A stretch of DNA of 64,000 bases from Halosolutus gelatinilyticus. Lineage in GTDB: Archaea; Halobacteriota; Halobacteria; Halobacteriales; Natrialbaceae. The notes under the pieces were generated by a model. The model was not told where the DNA came from, searched no databases, and saw nothing but the letters and a program-made list of their open reading frames with translations. Made by a program: the position numbers and the translations under genes. Shown here in pieces: positions 1 through 9,400 of this stretch. The first letter of the stretch is position 1, and each line of letters begins with the position of its first letter. The stretch lies in assembly GCF_023028105.1 (NCBI RefSeq), contig NZ_CP095491.1, positions 3,038,001 through 3,102,000 on the forward strand, in the 5' to 3' direction.

Positions 1-440
1 CCGTCGGCTGTCGCCAGACGGATCGGCTCCGCGAGACGCAGTCGATCGTAGCCGTAGCGCCCGTCGATCGGCGCGGCCACGACGGTTTCGGAGTCCGGCA
101 TCGGCAGTACTGCGATTCGATCGCACGCGTCCGGAACCCGCGACTCGAGGGGCGGCTCGTCCGCGTCTTCGGACCGGGGGAGCGCGGCGCGGATCGCGGC
201 CGCCGCGTCGTCGACGGCGCGGATCGTCGATTCGGACAGCGCGTGGGGATCGCCGCGGAGCAGGCCGCGAACCAGCCGTCGGGAAACGATCGATCGCGCG
301 ATCGGGAGCGCCGCGAGATACGCGCGTTCGGGCGGGGGCTCGAGGCCGTTCGCGTCGGCGTACCGCGTCGCAGCGGCGAACGCGTCCCGCTCGGCGTCGG
401 TTCTGGGGCGCACCGCGAGCGGATCGGTCCGATCCGTCAT
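1..440 (-). CDS. Unrecognised protein, N-terminal part (runs off window)
   Basis: An open frame starts with ATG at 440 and stays open to the window edge, giving the first ~146 residues. It is Arg/Ala/Asp-rich and soluble-looking, with no membrane segment or signal peptide. The codon composition is typical of the neighbourhood (GC-rich third positions). I do not recognise the family. It lies downstream of and co-directional with the CxxC mini-protein and the MaoC hydratase, so it could share their transcript. The C-terminal part and any domain call lie outside the window. Confidence 0.6.
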   Translation of the reverse strand, partial: MTDRTDPLAVRPRTDAERDAFAAATRYADANGLEPPPERAYLAALPIARSIVSRRLVRGLLRGDPHALSESTIRAVDDAAAAIRAALPRSEDADEPPLESRVPDACDRIAVLPMPDSETVVAAPIDGRYGYDRLRLAEPIRLATAD

Positions 441-539
441 CGTCGTCCCATACGAGCAGTAGCACCAAGAAGTCCGTGCAGGGTTTCCAAAATCGAACGC
501 CGCGATCGACCTCGTGGACGAACGCGGTCCGGCGGGCGA

Positions 540-698
540 TCACGGATGCCACTGAAGCCCGGCGTGTCGAACCGCATACCCGCGCTCGCCGCAGGCGGGA
601 CAGACGGTTCCGCCGCGATCCCGATCGAGCGGCCGCTCCGGAATCCGGTGTTCGTGCTCGCAGTTCGCGCAGACGATCGTGACTGGCAGGGTGACCAC
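540..698 (-). CDS. Small CxxC zinc-finger-like protein (52 aa)
   Basis: This 52-residue frame probably starts at a GTG at 698, with GGAGGT immediately upstream, and stops with TGA at 540. Two CxxC pairs are visible, CANC near residues 10-13 and CPAC near 33-36, the second followed by G-E-R-G, a typical zinc-ribbon knuckle. Such CPxCG mini-proteins are common in haloarchaea and usually of unknown function. It sits 38 nt downstream of the MaoC hydratase gene on the same strand. The start is uncertain because the frame is open further upstream, inside the shadow of maoC. The two Cys pairs are the main support. Confidence 0.6.
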   Translation of the reverse strand: MVTLPVTIVCANCEHEHRIPERPLDRDRGGTVCPACGERGYAVRHAGLQWHP

Positions 699-736
699 CT
701 CCGACGTCCGCGGTGGGGTCGGTCGGCTCGCGCCGA

Positions 737-1393
737 CTACTCGTCCGCGGCGGGCGAGTCCGTGATCATGACGACCGCCTCGCCGTCGACGACGGTCTCG
801 TCGTCGCTCGTCACGGTCGTTCGGACCCGGTACTGGTCGTCGCCGAGCATCTCGACGATCTCGCACTCGGCGGTGACCTCGTCGTCGATGTCGACCGGCG
901 CGAGGAACTCGAGGTCCTGCGAGAGGTAGATCGTGGTTCCTGGGAACCGGGCCAGCGCGGCGCTGATCGTCCCGCCGACGAGCGTTCCGTGGGCGATACG
1001 CCCGCCGAATCGGGTTTCCTCGGCGAACTCGTCCTCGAGGTGGAGGCGGTTCGTATCGCCGCTGACCTGCGCGAACGCAGAGACGTCGGCCTCCGTGATC
1101 GGCTTCCCGAACCGGACGACGTCGCCGACGCCGAGCTCGTCGAGGTCGTCCGTCGATCGCTCCGTCGTCCACTGTTCGTCGCCGTACGCGACCGCAGAAA
1201 CCGGCGTGGGCGTCGACGTTGACGCGTCCCGCGACGGGGACGCTGTCGACGCGGACGGTGTCAGCCCCATCGCCGCCAACACGGCGTTGTTGGCCTCGAC
1301 GTAACTGTTGATCACGTGCTGCGAGATGGTCGCCCAGTGCTCGTTGATCGACGTCGCGTCGGCGTCGTCGGAGTGCGGTGATTGGCTACTCAT
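737..1393 (-). CDS. MaoC-family (R)-specific enoyl-CoA hydratase with N-terminal extension
   Basis: A 218-residue protein. Residues ~85-210 form a hot-dog-fold MaoC/PhaJ domain with the hydratase-2 signature SGDTNRLH, containing the catalytic Asp and His, followed by GGRIAHGTLVGG. The reaction is reversible hydration of trans-2-enoyl-CoA to (R)-3-hydroxyacyl-CoA, which links fatty-acid-type intermediates to polyhydroxyalkanoate (PHA) synthesis in haloarchaea that make PHA. The first ~80 residues are a helical segment (SINEHWATISQHVINSY) plus a Ser/Thr/Pro-rich linker, an extension seen in haloarchaeal MaoC proteins of PHA loci. No PHA synthase is visible in the window. The canonical Pro of the signature (NP) is Arg here. 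Confidence 0.85.
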   Translation of the reverse strand: MSSQSPHSDDADATSINEHWATISQHVINSYVEANNAVLAAMGLTPSASTASPSRDASTSTPTPVSAVAYGDEQWTTERSTDDLDELGVGDVVRFGKPITEADVSAFAQVSGDTNRLHLEDEFAEETRFGGRIAHGTLVGGTISAALARFPGTTIYLSQDLEFLAPVDIDDEVTAECEIVEMLGDDQYRVRTTVTSDDETVVDGEAVVMITDSPAADE

Positions 1394-1586
1394 TGGTTAC
1401 TCGACGCGCGACGGATCGATCGCCGGAAGGACGTTCCGTGGCCGACGGATCCGCGCAGTTCCGAGTGTCACCCCGCCCTAACACGTCGGGAACCTTCTAT
1501 TCGGCTCCAACACACTTTGGGCGAGGCGGAGACCGATCGATTCGATCGGCCCGAAAACGGACGGGTGCGTACCGGTACGCGGGCGA

Positions 1587-2414
1587 TCACGCACCGACGC
1601 GATCGTCGAGGAACGCCGTACTGGCGTCGTTGAACGCTTCCGGACGATCCTGGTTGACGAGGTGGGCCGCCCCGTCGATCGTCAGCCAGGTGCCGTCGGC
1701 GACGGTCGCCGCGACCCGCCGGCCCTGCTTCTTCACGAGCGGGGCCTCGTGGGCGCCGTGGATCACGAGCGTCGGCGTCGCCACGCGATCGAGCGCCGGC
1801 GGCTCGTACCGATAGAGCGCCCCGAACACCTTCCGGAACTCGGATCGCGACACGTCGCCGACGGCGTCCAGCGCGGTTTCGCGAACCTCGGGCGTACACG
1901 CTAGCCACGGCTTGCCCGTCGTCGTCCGGATGGAGCCGAGCATCGTTCGAAAGGTCGTCTTCGGCCCCGTCATCGCGAGCGAGGTCGAGAGCAGCGGCAG
2001 CGGCGACGCGGCCGATTTGACCCCCGGCGGCAGATCGATCGGCGGCAGCGACCGGATCGCGCCGCCCAGGATCGCGCCCGAAGCCCGATTAGGGTGTCGG
2101 GACAGGTACTCCTGGACGATCATCGATCCCAGCGAGAGCCCGCAGAGAACCGGGTCCTCGAGGTCGAGGTGGCCGAGCAGCGCCTCGAGGTCGTCGGCGA
2201 AGAGTTCGATCGAGTATCGATCCGGCTCGGTCGGGCCCGTCTTGCCGTGACCCCGGACGTCGAGCGTGACGACCCGGTACTCGTCGGCGAACCGATCGAC
2301 CTGCGGGGCCCACGCCTCGCCGTTCATCCAGCCGCCGTGGACGAAGACGAGCGGTGATCCGTCGCCCGTCGTCTCGTACCAGATGGTACCGTTTTCGCGC
2401 GTAAGTTCTGGCAT
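1587..2414 (-). CDS. Alpha/beta-fold hydrolase
   Basis: A 275-residue cytosolic alpha/beta hydrolase. The oxyanion-hole segment HGGW is at 26-29, the nucleophile elbow C-G-L-S94-L-G is clear, and the base is His251 in DGAAHLVNQDRP. The expected acid position after the sixth strand reads IHGAHEAP, so Glu223 may take the usual Asp role. Length matches the family. The substrate cannot be inferred; it could be an esterase, a 3-oxoadipate enol-lactonase-like enzyme or a haloperoxidase-type enzyme. It is monocistronic, between maoC and the permease gene, all on the minus strand. Confidence 0.85.
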   Translation of the reverse strand: MPELTRENGTIWYETTGDGSPLVFVHGGWMNGEAWAPQVDRFADEYRVVTLDVRGHGKTGPTEPDRYSIELFADDLEALLGHLDLEDPVLCGLSLGSMIVQEYLSRHPNRASGAILGGAIRSLPPIDLPPGVKSAASPLPLLSTSLAMTGPKTTFRTMLGSIRTTTGKPWLACTPEVRETALDAVGDVSRSEFRKVFGALYRYEPPALDRVATPTLVIHGAHEAPLVKKQGRRVAATVADGTWLTIDGAAHLVNQDRPEAFNDASTAFLDDRVGA

Positions 2415-2526
2415 CTCACTGTTCTGGGGGTCGGAGACCTAAAGTTCGCCGGGTTGCGTTTCGGTTGGCGCGATCGGGGGGTTCGCCGCCGGTGGCCGTC
2501 CCGATCAGTGCCTACGGAATACCCGG

Positions 2527-4116
2527 TCAGGTGTCGCCGCGAGCGTCGACGTCGGTCCCCACCCAGCGTTCCCAGAAGGTGCTGAATTCGGACTCGTCTT
2601 CGGTGATTCGCTCCCACTCGGCCAGCCCGCGCTCTTCGCGAGTGCCCGGAATCGTGTTGTCGAGGACGACCGCCGCGAGGCCGCCGACGGCCATGCCGGT
2701 CGAACCGACGATGTACACCGTGTCGACGGCGACCCGTGCGGCGGCCTCGAGCCAGACCGGCAGCGTCGACAGGGCGGCCTCGAGGCCGACCGCGTCGCGG
2801 AACGCGAGCGTGCTCTCGAAGTTTCCCATGTACGCCGGGATCGCCAACCCGACGAACAGCGCGAACCCGATGATGAAGACGTTTCGTGAGGAGTCGAGGT
2901 CGACGTGTCGGAGGTTCGAGACGCCGACGGCGACGATCTGGGCGAACATGGCGATGAACAGGCCGCCGACGATCGGATCCGGAATCGTCGCGACCAGCTG
3001 GCCGAAGTAGCCGACGAAGCCGAACACCAGCATGACGACGGCGCCGATCTGGACGACGTACCGCGACGCCACGCCGGTCAGGCCGATCGCGCCGATGTTC
3101 TCGGAGTAGGAGGTCGAGCCGCCGGTGCCCATGATCCCGGAGAAGACGTTCATCAGCCCCTCCATGCCGATGCCGTGGTTGATCCGTTTCTCGCTGGGCG
3201 CCGCGGAACCGGTCAGGTTGGCCACGGCGTAGTAGTCGCCGACGCTCTCGACGATCGAGGCGAGCACGCCCGCGAACATGCCGACGACGAACGCCGCCGT
3301 AATCTCGGGCGTTCCCCACTGGAACGGATAGATCAGCAGGAACGGCTGCGCCTCGGCGACGTCGCCGAGCGCGACGTATCCCGGATGCGTGTCGCCGATC
3401 GTCCCGGTCACCGACAGCGCCGCGGCGACGACCCAGGCGATCACGAGCGCCAGGATCACCGGGTACAGCTGGAACGCGCGGTGTTTGACGTCGAGGTACT
3501 GCGAGAACAGCAGAATGAGTCCCAGCGTCAGCCCCAGGAGCCACCAGCTCTGGTTTGGGCCCGTGATCTGGGGCGCGTCGAACAGCGCCAGCCCGATCAG
3601 GGCGATCGTCGGGGCGATGACAACGGGCGAGAGGAAACGTCGTAATCTTCCGACGAGGCCGAAGTATCCCATCGCCACCTGCACCGTCGCGGCGACGATG
3701 ATCGCCCCCTGTAACTGGAGCAAGGCGTCCTGCCAGTTACCACCGGTGTCGCCGTTCGTAACGACGATCACGATCGCCAACGCCGGCGCGAGCATCGAGA
3801 ACGGCGCCCCCTGGACGATCGGATAGCGGTTTCCGAACGTCGTCTGCGCCAGCGTCGCGATCCCGGAGACGACGAAAAAGGTGCCGACGAACTGGGCGGT
3901 GACCTCGGGGTACTCCATCATCCCCATCGCGTCCGCCAGAATCAGCGGCACGGCGATGTTCGCCCCGACCATCGTCAGGTAGTGCTGGACGCCGAGCACC
4001 ACCGACTCGTCGATCGGCGGCCGATCGTCGATTCCGTACTCGATGTCGTCGCTGACGTCGCGGGTGCCCGCGGCGTCGGCGTTCCCGGTACGTGGTTCGT
4101 CCCCCTCGTCAGGCAT
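2527..4116 (-). CDS. NCS2-family uracil/xanthine permease
   Basis: About 529 residues from the preferred ATG at 4116 (an in-frame ATG at 4209 would add 31 residues rich in Arg and Ser, unlike the acidic start MPDEGDEP). Many hydrophobic helices follow a ~40-residue acidic N-terminus. Motifs match the nucleobase-cation-symporter-2 family: QHYLTMVGANIAVPLIL in the first helix, QGAPFSMLAPALA, and the region SVGDYYAVANLTG, carrying the conserved carboxylate between helices. It is expected in the cytoplasmic membrane, importing uracil, xanthine or another purine with a cation. The substrate cannot be chosen from sequence alone. It has no salvage enzyme as neighbour. Confidence 0.88.
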   Translation of the reverse strand: MPDEGDEPRTGNADAAGTRDVSDDIEYGIDDRPPIDESVVLGVQHYLTMVGANIAVPLILADAMGMMEYPEVTAQFVGTFFVVSGIATLAQTTFGNRYPIVQGAPFSMLAPALAIVIVVTNGDTGGNWQDALLQLQGAIIVAATVQVAMGYFGLVGRLRRFLSPVVIAPTIALIGLALFDAPQITGPNQSWWLLGLTLGLILLFSQYLDVKHRAFQLYPVILALVIAWVVAAALSVTGTIGDTHPGYVALGDVAEAQPFLLIYPFQWGTPEITAAFVVGMFAGVLASIVESVGDYYAVANLTGSAAPSEKRINHGIGMEGLMNVFSGIMGTGGSTSYSENIGAIGLTGVASRYVVQIGAVVMLVFGFVGYFGQLVATIPDPIVGGLFIAMFAQIVAVGVSNLRHVDLDSSRNVFIIGFALFVGLAIPAYMGNFESTLAFRDAVGLEAALSTLPVWLEAAARVAVDTVYIVGSTGMAVGGLAAVVLDNTIPGTREERGLAEWERITEDESEFSTFWERWVGTDVDARGDT

Positions 4117-4229
4117 CTCGTCGGATAACGTGTGAGGGTGGTCAAATGGCTGCCGATCCGTCGTCGCAGAGCTGTCACGCGGATAACTGGTGAAACTCCG
4201 GACGTGCACTCTGCGATCTCGGACGGGCG

Positions 4230-6452
4230 TTAGTCGTTCGACGCGACGCGATCGGCCGCCGCGCGGACCCGCTCGACCGACAGCGACGCGAGGTCGACCA
4301 GTTCGCCGTCGGCCTCGCCGGCTATCAGTTCCGACAGGCCGGCTCGGGAGTCGGCGCCCGCGTCGACGACGATCACCGACGTCTGGGACCCCGCGAGGCG
4401 CCGAGCAGCGCGGCGGGTCGCCGCCGTCGGACTCCCGTCGGCGACGTTCGCCCGGCCGTCGGTGACGACCACGACGACCGCGGCGTCCGTCTCCGCCCGA
4501 TCGACCACCCGCCTTGCGGTTTCGAGTCCCGCCGGAAGCGGCGTCCGATCGCCCGTCGGGAGGTCCTTGAGGTGGCGCGCGGCCAGCGAGACGCTGTCCG
4601 TAGGCGGCAACAGCACCTCGGCGCCCTTGCCCGCGAACGCGACGAAAGCGACCTCGTCGCGCCGTTCGTAACTGTCCCGCAAGAGGTCGAGGACGACGCC
4701 CTTGGCGGTGTGCATCGCCGGCCGCATCGAGGCGCTGGCGTCGACCGCGAAGACGATCGTCACCGACGTCTCGCCGGCGCGGACGGCCCGTCTGAGGTCC
4801 CGCTTCTCGACGCGGTTCCGGCCGCGGGCCGCCGCCGATCGCACCGACGCGGCGGCGTCGATCGGCCCGTCTCCCGCGGCGGGTTCCGTCCGGACGCGAG
4901 CGCCGCGGTTGTCGACGCTCGGCGTCGTCGGCGCCCGCGACCCGCTGGCCTTCGTTCCGGCGCCGTCGTCGAGTTTCGACGTCTCGAGATCGGGTGCCCG
5001 CGCCTCGCCGATCCCGGCGCGCCGCTGGCCGGGAACGAGCGGCCGAGCGGGTTCGTTCGACTCGGCGTCGCTCGATTGGTTCCCATCGTTCCTCTCGTCC
5101 CCTTCGTCCCCCTCGAAGCCGTCACCACCCGCTTCCGCGGGCGCCGGGTTTCCATCCGCGGGTCGGCCGTCGCCGGTTCCGCCCGATCGATCGCCGGTGT
5201 CCCCGTCGTCGGAATCGGACGGTTCGGGCTCGGACCGGTCGAGCGATCGGTCCGGATCGGCGTCTCCGTCGCCCGAGCCGTCGTCACCGTCGGCCGCATC
5301 GCGATCGACGGGTTCACCGGCCTCACACTCGCGTTCGTTCGATTCGCCCGCCGATTCACCGTCGTCTCCGTTCTCGTTCTCGTCCTCGTTTCCCTCCGCC
5401 GCGTCGTCGAAGCGCTCGTCGAGCAGCTCGTCCAAATCCGGCTCCTCCTCGAACGGATCGCTCCGGAGACGGTGTGAGAGCGCATAGGCGGCCGCCTCGC
5501 GGACGTCCGACTCGATCACCGTCGTCCGGCCCTCGAGCGCGGCGATCGCCATCGCCGTTCGCGCCGTAGCGATGTCCCCGCGGTGCCCGTCGATCCCGGC
5601 GTCGAGACAGAGGCGGGCGATCTCCTCCTTGCAGTCGATCGGGAGGGCGACCGAGGGCCGTCGGTCCCGCGCGTCGGCGAGGTCCTCGCGGAGCGCGGCG
5701 ATCTCATCCGCGTACGCCGCGGCCGGATCGGCGTTCGCGGTTCCGTCTTCGGCCCCGTCCACGTCTCCGAGCGCCCGATCGACGATCTCGACGCGGTCGT
5801 CGATCTCTCGGCAACCGGCGACGGTGGCTTGGAGGGCGAACCGATCGCGAAGCTGGGGCCGGAGGTCACCCTCCTCGGGGTTCATGGTGCCGATCAGCGT
5901 GAAGTTCGCCGGGTGGGAGACGCTGACGCCGTCGCGTTCGACGGTGTTGACGCCGGAGGCGGCGGCGTCCAGGAGCACGTCGACGAGGTGGTCGTCCAGC
6001 AGGTTGACCTCGTCGACGTAGAGTACGCCGCGGTGCGCGCGGGCCAGTAAGCCGGGATCGAACTCCGCCTCCCCCGCGAGGGCGTCCGAGACCGAGAGCG
6101 TCCCGACGACCCGATCGCGGGTCGCGCCCAGCGGGAGCGTCACGAGCGGGACGGGCCGCGTCTCGACGGGCGCGTCCTCGGCGTCCCGTTCACGGCAGTC
6201 CCCACACTGCAGGCTCGGATCGTCCAGCGAACAGCCGTACCGACAGTCCGCGATCGCTCGCTGGTCGGGCAGGAGCTCCACGAGCCCCCGAACGGCGGTC
6301 GACTTCGCGGTTCCCTTCTCGCCTACGATCAGGGCGCCGTCGAGCCCGTCGTCGACCGCGACGGCCAGCAACACCCGCTTTAGCTCCGGTTGTCCGACGA
6401 TCGCCGGAAAGGGGAGCGACGATAGCTTTTTGCCCCCGGCGTATGCAACCAT
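4230..6452 (-). CDS. ChlI-ChlD fusion: AAA+ ATPase / VWA subunit of cobalt chelatase
   Basis: About 740 residues from ATG 6452 (an ATG at 6503 would put the start upstream of the TATA-like element). The N-terminal AAA+ module has Walker A GEKGTAKST (44-52), Walker B VLYVDEVNLLDD and the sensor TMNPEEGDLRPQLRDRF. After Walker A comes a cysteine cluster (C70, C74, C83, C86) that could bind metal. Residues ~330-510 are an Asp/Glu/Gly linker. The C-terminal VWA domain has the MIDAS motif DASASM near 569. In haloarchaea this fusion serves as the motor subunit working with CobN to insert cobalt into the corrin ring. The divergent cobN gene starts only 34 nt away. Confidence 0.88.
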   Translation of the reverse strand: MVAYAGGKKLSSLPFPAIVGQPELKRVLLAVAVDDGLDGALIVGEKGTAKSTAVRGLVELLPDQRAIADCRYGCSLDDPSLQCGDCRERDAEDAPVETRPVPLVTLPLGATRDRVVGTLSVSDALAGEAEFDPGLLARAHRGVLYVDEVNLLDDHLVDVLLDAAASGVNTVERDGVSVSHPANFTLIGTMNPEEGDLRPQLRDRFALQATVAGCREIDDRVEIVDRALGDVDGAEDGTANADPAAAYADEIAALREDLADARDRRPSVALPIDCKEEIARLCLDAGIDGHRGDIATARTAMAIAALEGRTTVIESDVREAAAYALSHRLRSDPFEEEPDLDELLDERFDDAAEGNEDENENGDDGESAGESNERECEAGEPVDRDAADGDDGSGDGDADPDRSLDRSEPEPSDSDDGDTGDRSGGTGDGRPADGNPAPAEAGGDGFEGDEGDERNDGNQSSDAESNEPARPLVPGQRRAGIGEARAPDLETSKLDDGAGTKASGSRAPTTPSVDNRGARVRTEPAAGDGPIDAAASVRSAAARGRNRVEKRDLRRAVRAGETSVTIVFAVDASASMRPAMHTAKGVVLDLLRDSYERRDEVAFVAFAGKGAEVLLPPTDSVSLAARHLKDLPTGDRTPLPAGLETARRVVDRAETDAAVVVVVTDGRANVADGSPTAATRRAARRLAGSQTSVIVVDAGADSRAGLSELIAGEADGELVDLASLSVERVRAAADRVASND

Positions 6453-6483
6453 AGTTGCTCTAATACAATAGAGGTTTAAAAAA
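6445..6483. promoter_or_regulatory. Compact divergent promoter with two dyads between chlI/D and cobN
   Basis: The 34-bp gap between the two starts holds TTTAAAAAA (6475-6483), centred about 26 nt upstream of the minus-strand ATG, as expected for a leaderless archaeal TATA box. On the other strand TAATACAATA (6461-6470) lies about 20-25 nt before the cobN ATG. Two inverted repeats overlap these: GCAAC-N4-GTTGC (6445-6458), covering the minus-strand start codon, and CTCTA-N6-TAGAG (6458-6473). They are plausible operator sites for co-regulating both chelatase subunits. No regulator can be named. Confidence 0.5.
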
Positions 6484-6486
6484 TCG

Positions 6487-9400
6487 ATGACACAGATCGG
6501 CATCTACACGGCGACCGAGAACGAGCTCGGCTCGATCGGGCGGGCCGCCGAGCGACTCGGGGACGTCGACCTGGTCGTTCGATCGGAGAGCGACCTGGAC
6601 GACGAGGCCGCGATCGAATCGTTCGTCGACGAACTGCGGGACGCCGCGGCGGCGATCTTCTGGCTGCACGGCGCCGAGGACAGCATGCCGGGGTACGACT
6701 ACGCGACCGGCGCGCTCGAGGAGGCTGGCGTCCCGCTGATCGTCAAGTCCACCGGGGACGCGTTCGCGTTCGAGGACACGACCGTCTCCGCGGGGCACCG
6801 CGATCGCGTCTACGAATACCTGGAGAAAGGCGGGACGATCAACGTCGAAAACTGCTGTCGGTTCCTTCTCGCCGAGTACGCGGACCGCGACGGGGAGTAC
6901 GGCGATCCGGCGGAACTGCCGACCGAGGGCGTCTACCACCCCGACTACCCCGGAATCGAGTACGAGGGCCTGCTCGAGACCCACGACCCCGGGAAACCGA
7001 CGATCGCGATCTGGTTTTACGAATCCCACTGGACCCACGAGAACACCCGGTACGTCGACGCGCAGGTCCGAGCGCTGGAGGCGCAGGGCGCGAACGCGCT
7101 GCCGATCTTCTGCAATCCCGCCACTGACACCGACGAGCAAGAAGATGCGGAGTGGGTGACGGACAACTGGCTCCTGGACGATGCGGGCCAGCCGATCGTC
7201 GACGCCGTGCTCTCCTCGTTCATGTTCTCCCTGTCGATGGACGAGCGCGGCCGCTCGGCGAGCGACGAGGGAGATTCTGCGGAGGACGTCTTCCTCGATC
7301 GCCTCGGCGTGCCCGTGATCCAGACGATCACGACCATGCGATCGCGATCGCGCTACGAGTCGAGCGAGACCGGCGTGATGGGCTTCGAACTCGCGCTTTC
7401 GGTCGCCCTGCCGGAGTTCGACGGCAACGTCATCACGCATCCGATTTCCGGCAAGGAGCGAACGGACGACGAGGCCGGTATCGGCTCCGCGCCGAAACAC
7501 CACTTCCCGATCGAGGACCGGATCGACCACGCGACCCGCCTCGCCGTGAACTGGGCGAAACTGCGCCACGCGCCGAACGAGGACAAGAAGGTCGCCGTCG
7601 TCCTGCACAACTACCCGCCGAGCGACGACGGGATCGGCACGGCGTTCGGCCTCGACAGTCCGGAGTCGACGGTCAACCTGCTCGCGGAACTCGACGCCCG
7701 CGGCTACGACCTCGACGACGAGATGCCCGACGGCGGCCAGACACTCGTCGAGAAACTCACGTCGCAACTCACCCTCGACGATCGCTGGGTCGCGCCAGAG
7801 GACGTCCGAGGGCTGTCCGTCGACGTGGTCTCTCCCGAGACGTACGGGGAGTGGTTCTCGGCGACCGACGATCGGTTCCGGGAGAACGTTATCGAGGAGT
7901 GGGGCGAAGCGCCCGACCGGCCCTTCGCGATTCCAGGGGTCGAATTCGGGAACGTCCTCGTCACCGTCCAGCCCCCGCGCGGATTCGGGATGGACCCCTC
8001 GAAGGTCTACCACGACTCGGACCTGCAGCCGCCCCACGACTACTACGCGTTCTACGGCTGGCTCCGGAATACGTTCGAGGCCGACGCGGTCGTCCACCTG
8101 GGCACCCACGGCAGCCTCGAGTGGCTTCCCGGCAAGACCGTCGGCCTAAACGGCGAGAGCGCGCCCGATCGGTTGGTCGACGACCTCCCGAACGTCTACC
8201 CCTACATCGTCAACAACCCCGGCGAGGGGACGCAGGCCAAGCGCCGCTCGTACGCGGCGATCGTCGACTACCTCACGCCCGTCATGCGATCGGCGGGCAC
8301 CTACGACGAACTCGCGGAACTCGAGGAACTCGCGAACCAGTACCGCGAGGCCGGGATGGAGGACGCCCGCGCCGACGACGGCGAACACCTGGAGATCCTG
8401 CTCCGCGAGACGGTCGAGGAACTGGATCTCGCGGTCGAGTTGGGGATCGCGGGGACGATCGACCAGAAGGCCGACGTTCGCGGCCCGGACGAGGCTGGCT
8501 CAACGCTCGCGGAGGGCGAGGTCAAGGGCGACGACGTCGACGCCGATGAACTCGTCGAGCGGATCCACGAGTACCTCACCGACGTTAAGACGACCCAGAT
8601 CCGGCTGGGACTGCACACGATGTCCGAACCGCCGGCGGGCGATCGATTGATCGAGTACCTCGTCGCCCTCACGCGACTCGAGAACCCCGGCGCGCCGAGC
8701 CTGCGCGAGAGCGTGGCCGGAGCCCTCGGCGTCGACTACGAGACGATGCTCGAGTCGCCCGGTGAGTACGACGAGGCCCTGGGCATGACCTACGCCGAAG
8801 CCGCCGACGTCGTCCACGAGACGAGCCTCGAACTGGTCGAGACGCTCGCCGAGCACGACTTCGACGTGCCCGAGTCGGAACGAGAGGCGGGGCCGGACGA
8901 CGTCTCGTCCGAACGTCGCGAGGACGAGGCTCGTCAGACGAGGTCTGACGGTGAGGTGAACATGAATTTGCTCGTCGTCGACCTGGAGACGATCGGTGAC
9001 GCGCGGGCGAAATCGGGCGCCCACGACGACCTGCGGGAGGTGCTCGCGTACATCTGCGAGGAGGCCCAGCCGCGGGTGCAGGGTGCCGAGAACGAGATTC
9101 CCAGAACGGCGGACGCGCTCTCGGGCGAGTACGTGCCGCCGGGTGGCTCCGGCGCGCCGACCCGCGGCGGCGTCGACCTGCTGCCGACCGGACGGAACTT
9201 CTACACGCTGGACCCGCGGAAGATTCCCGCTAAACCCGCCTGGCAGGTCGGAAAGGAGGTCGCCGAAGGAGTTCTGGAGCGGCATTACGCCGACAACGAG
9301 GCGTACCCCGAGGAGATTGGCGTCGTCGCCTGGGGCACCCCGACGGTTCGGACACGAGGTGAGACGATCGCCCAGGTGCTCGCGATGATGGGCGTCGAAC

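Noticed and set aside
7152-8549. Arg-rich plus-strand frame inside cobN
   Set aside because: Out-of-frame shadow of cobN with no start signal.
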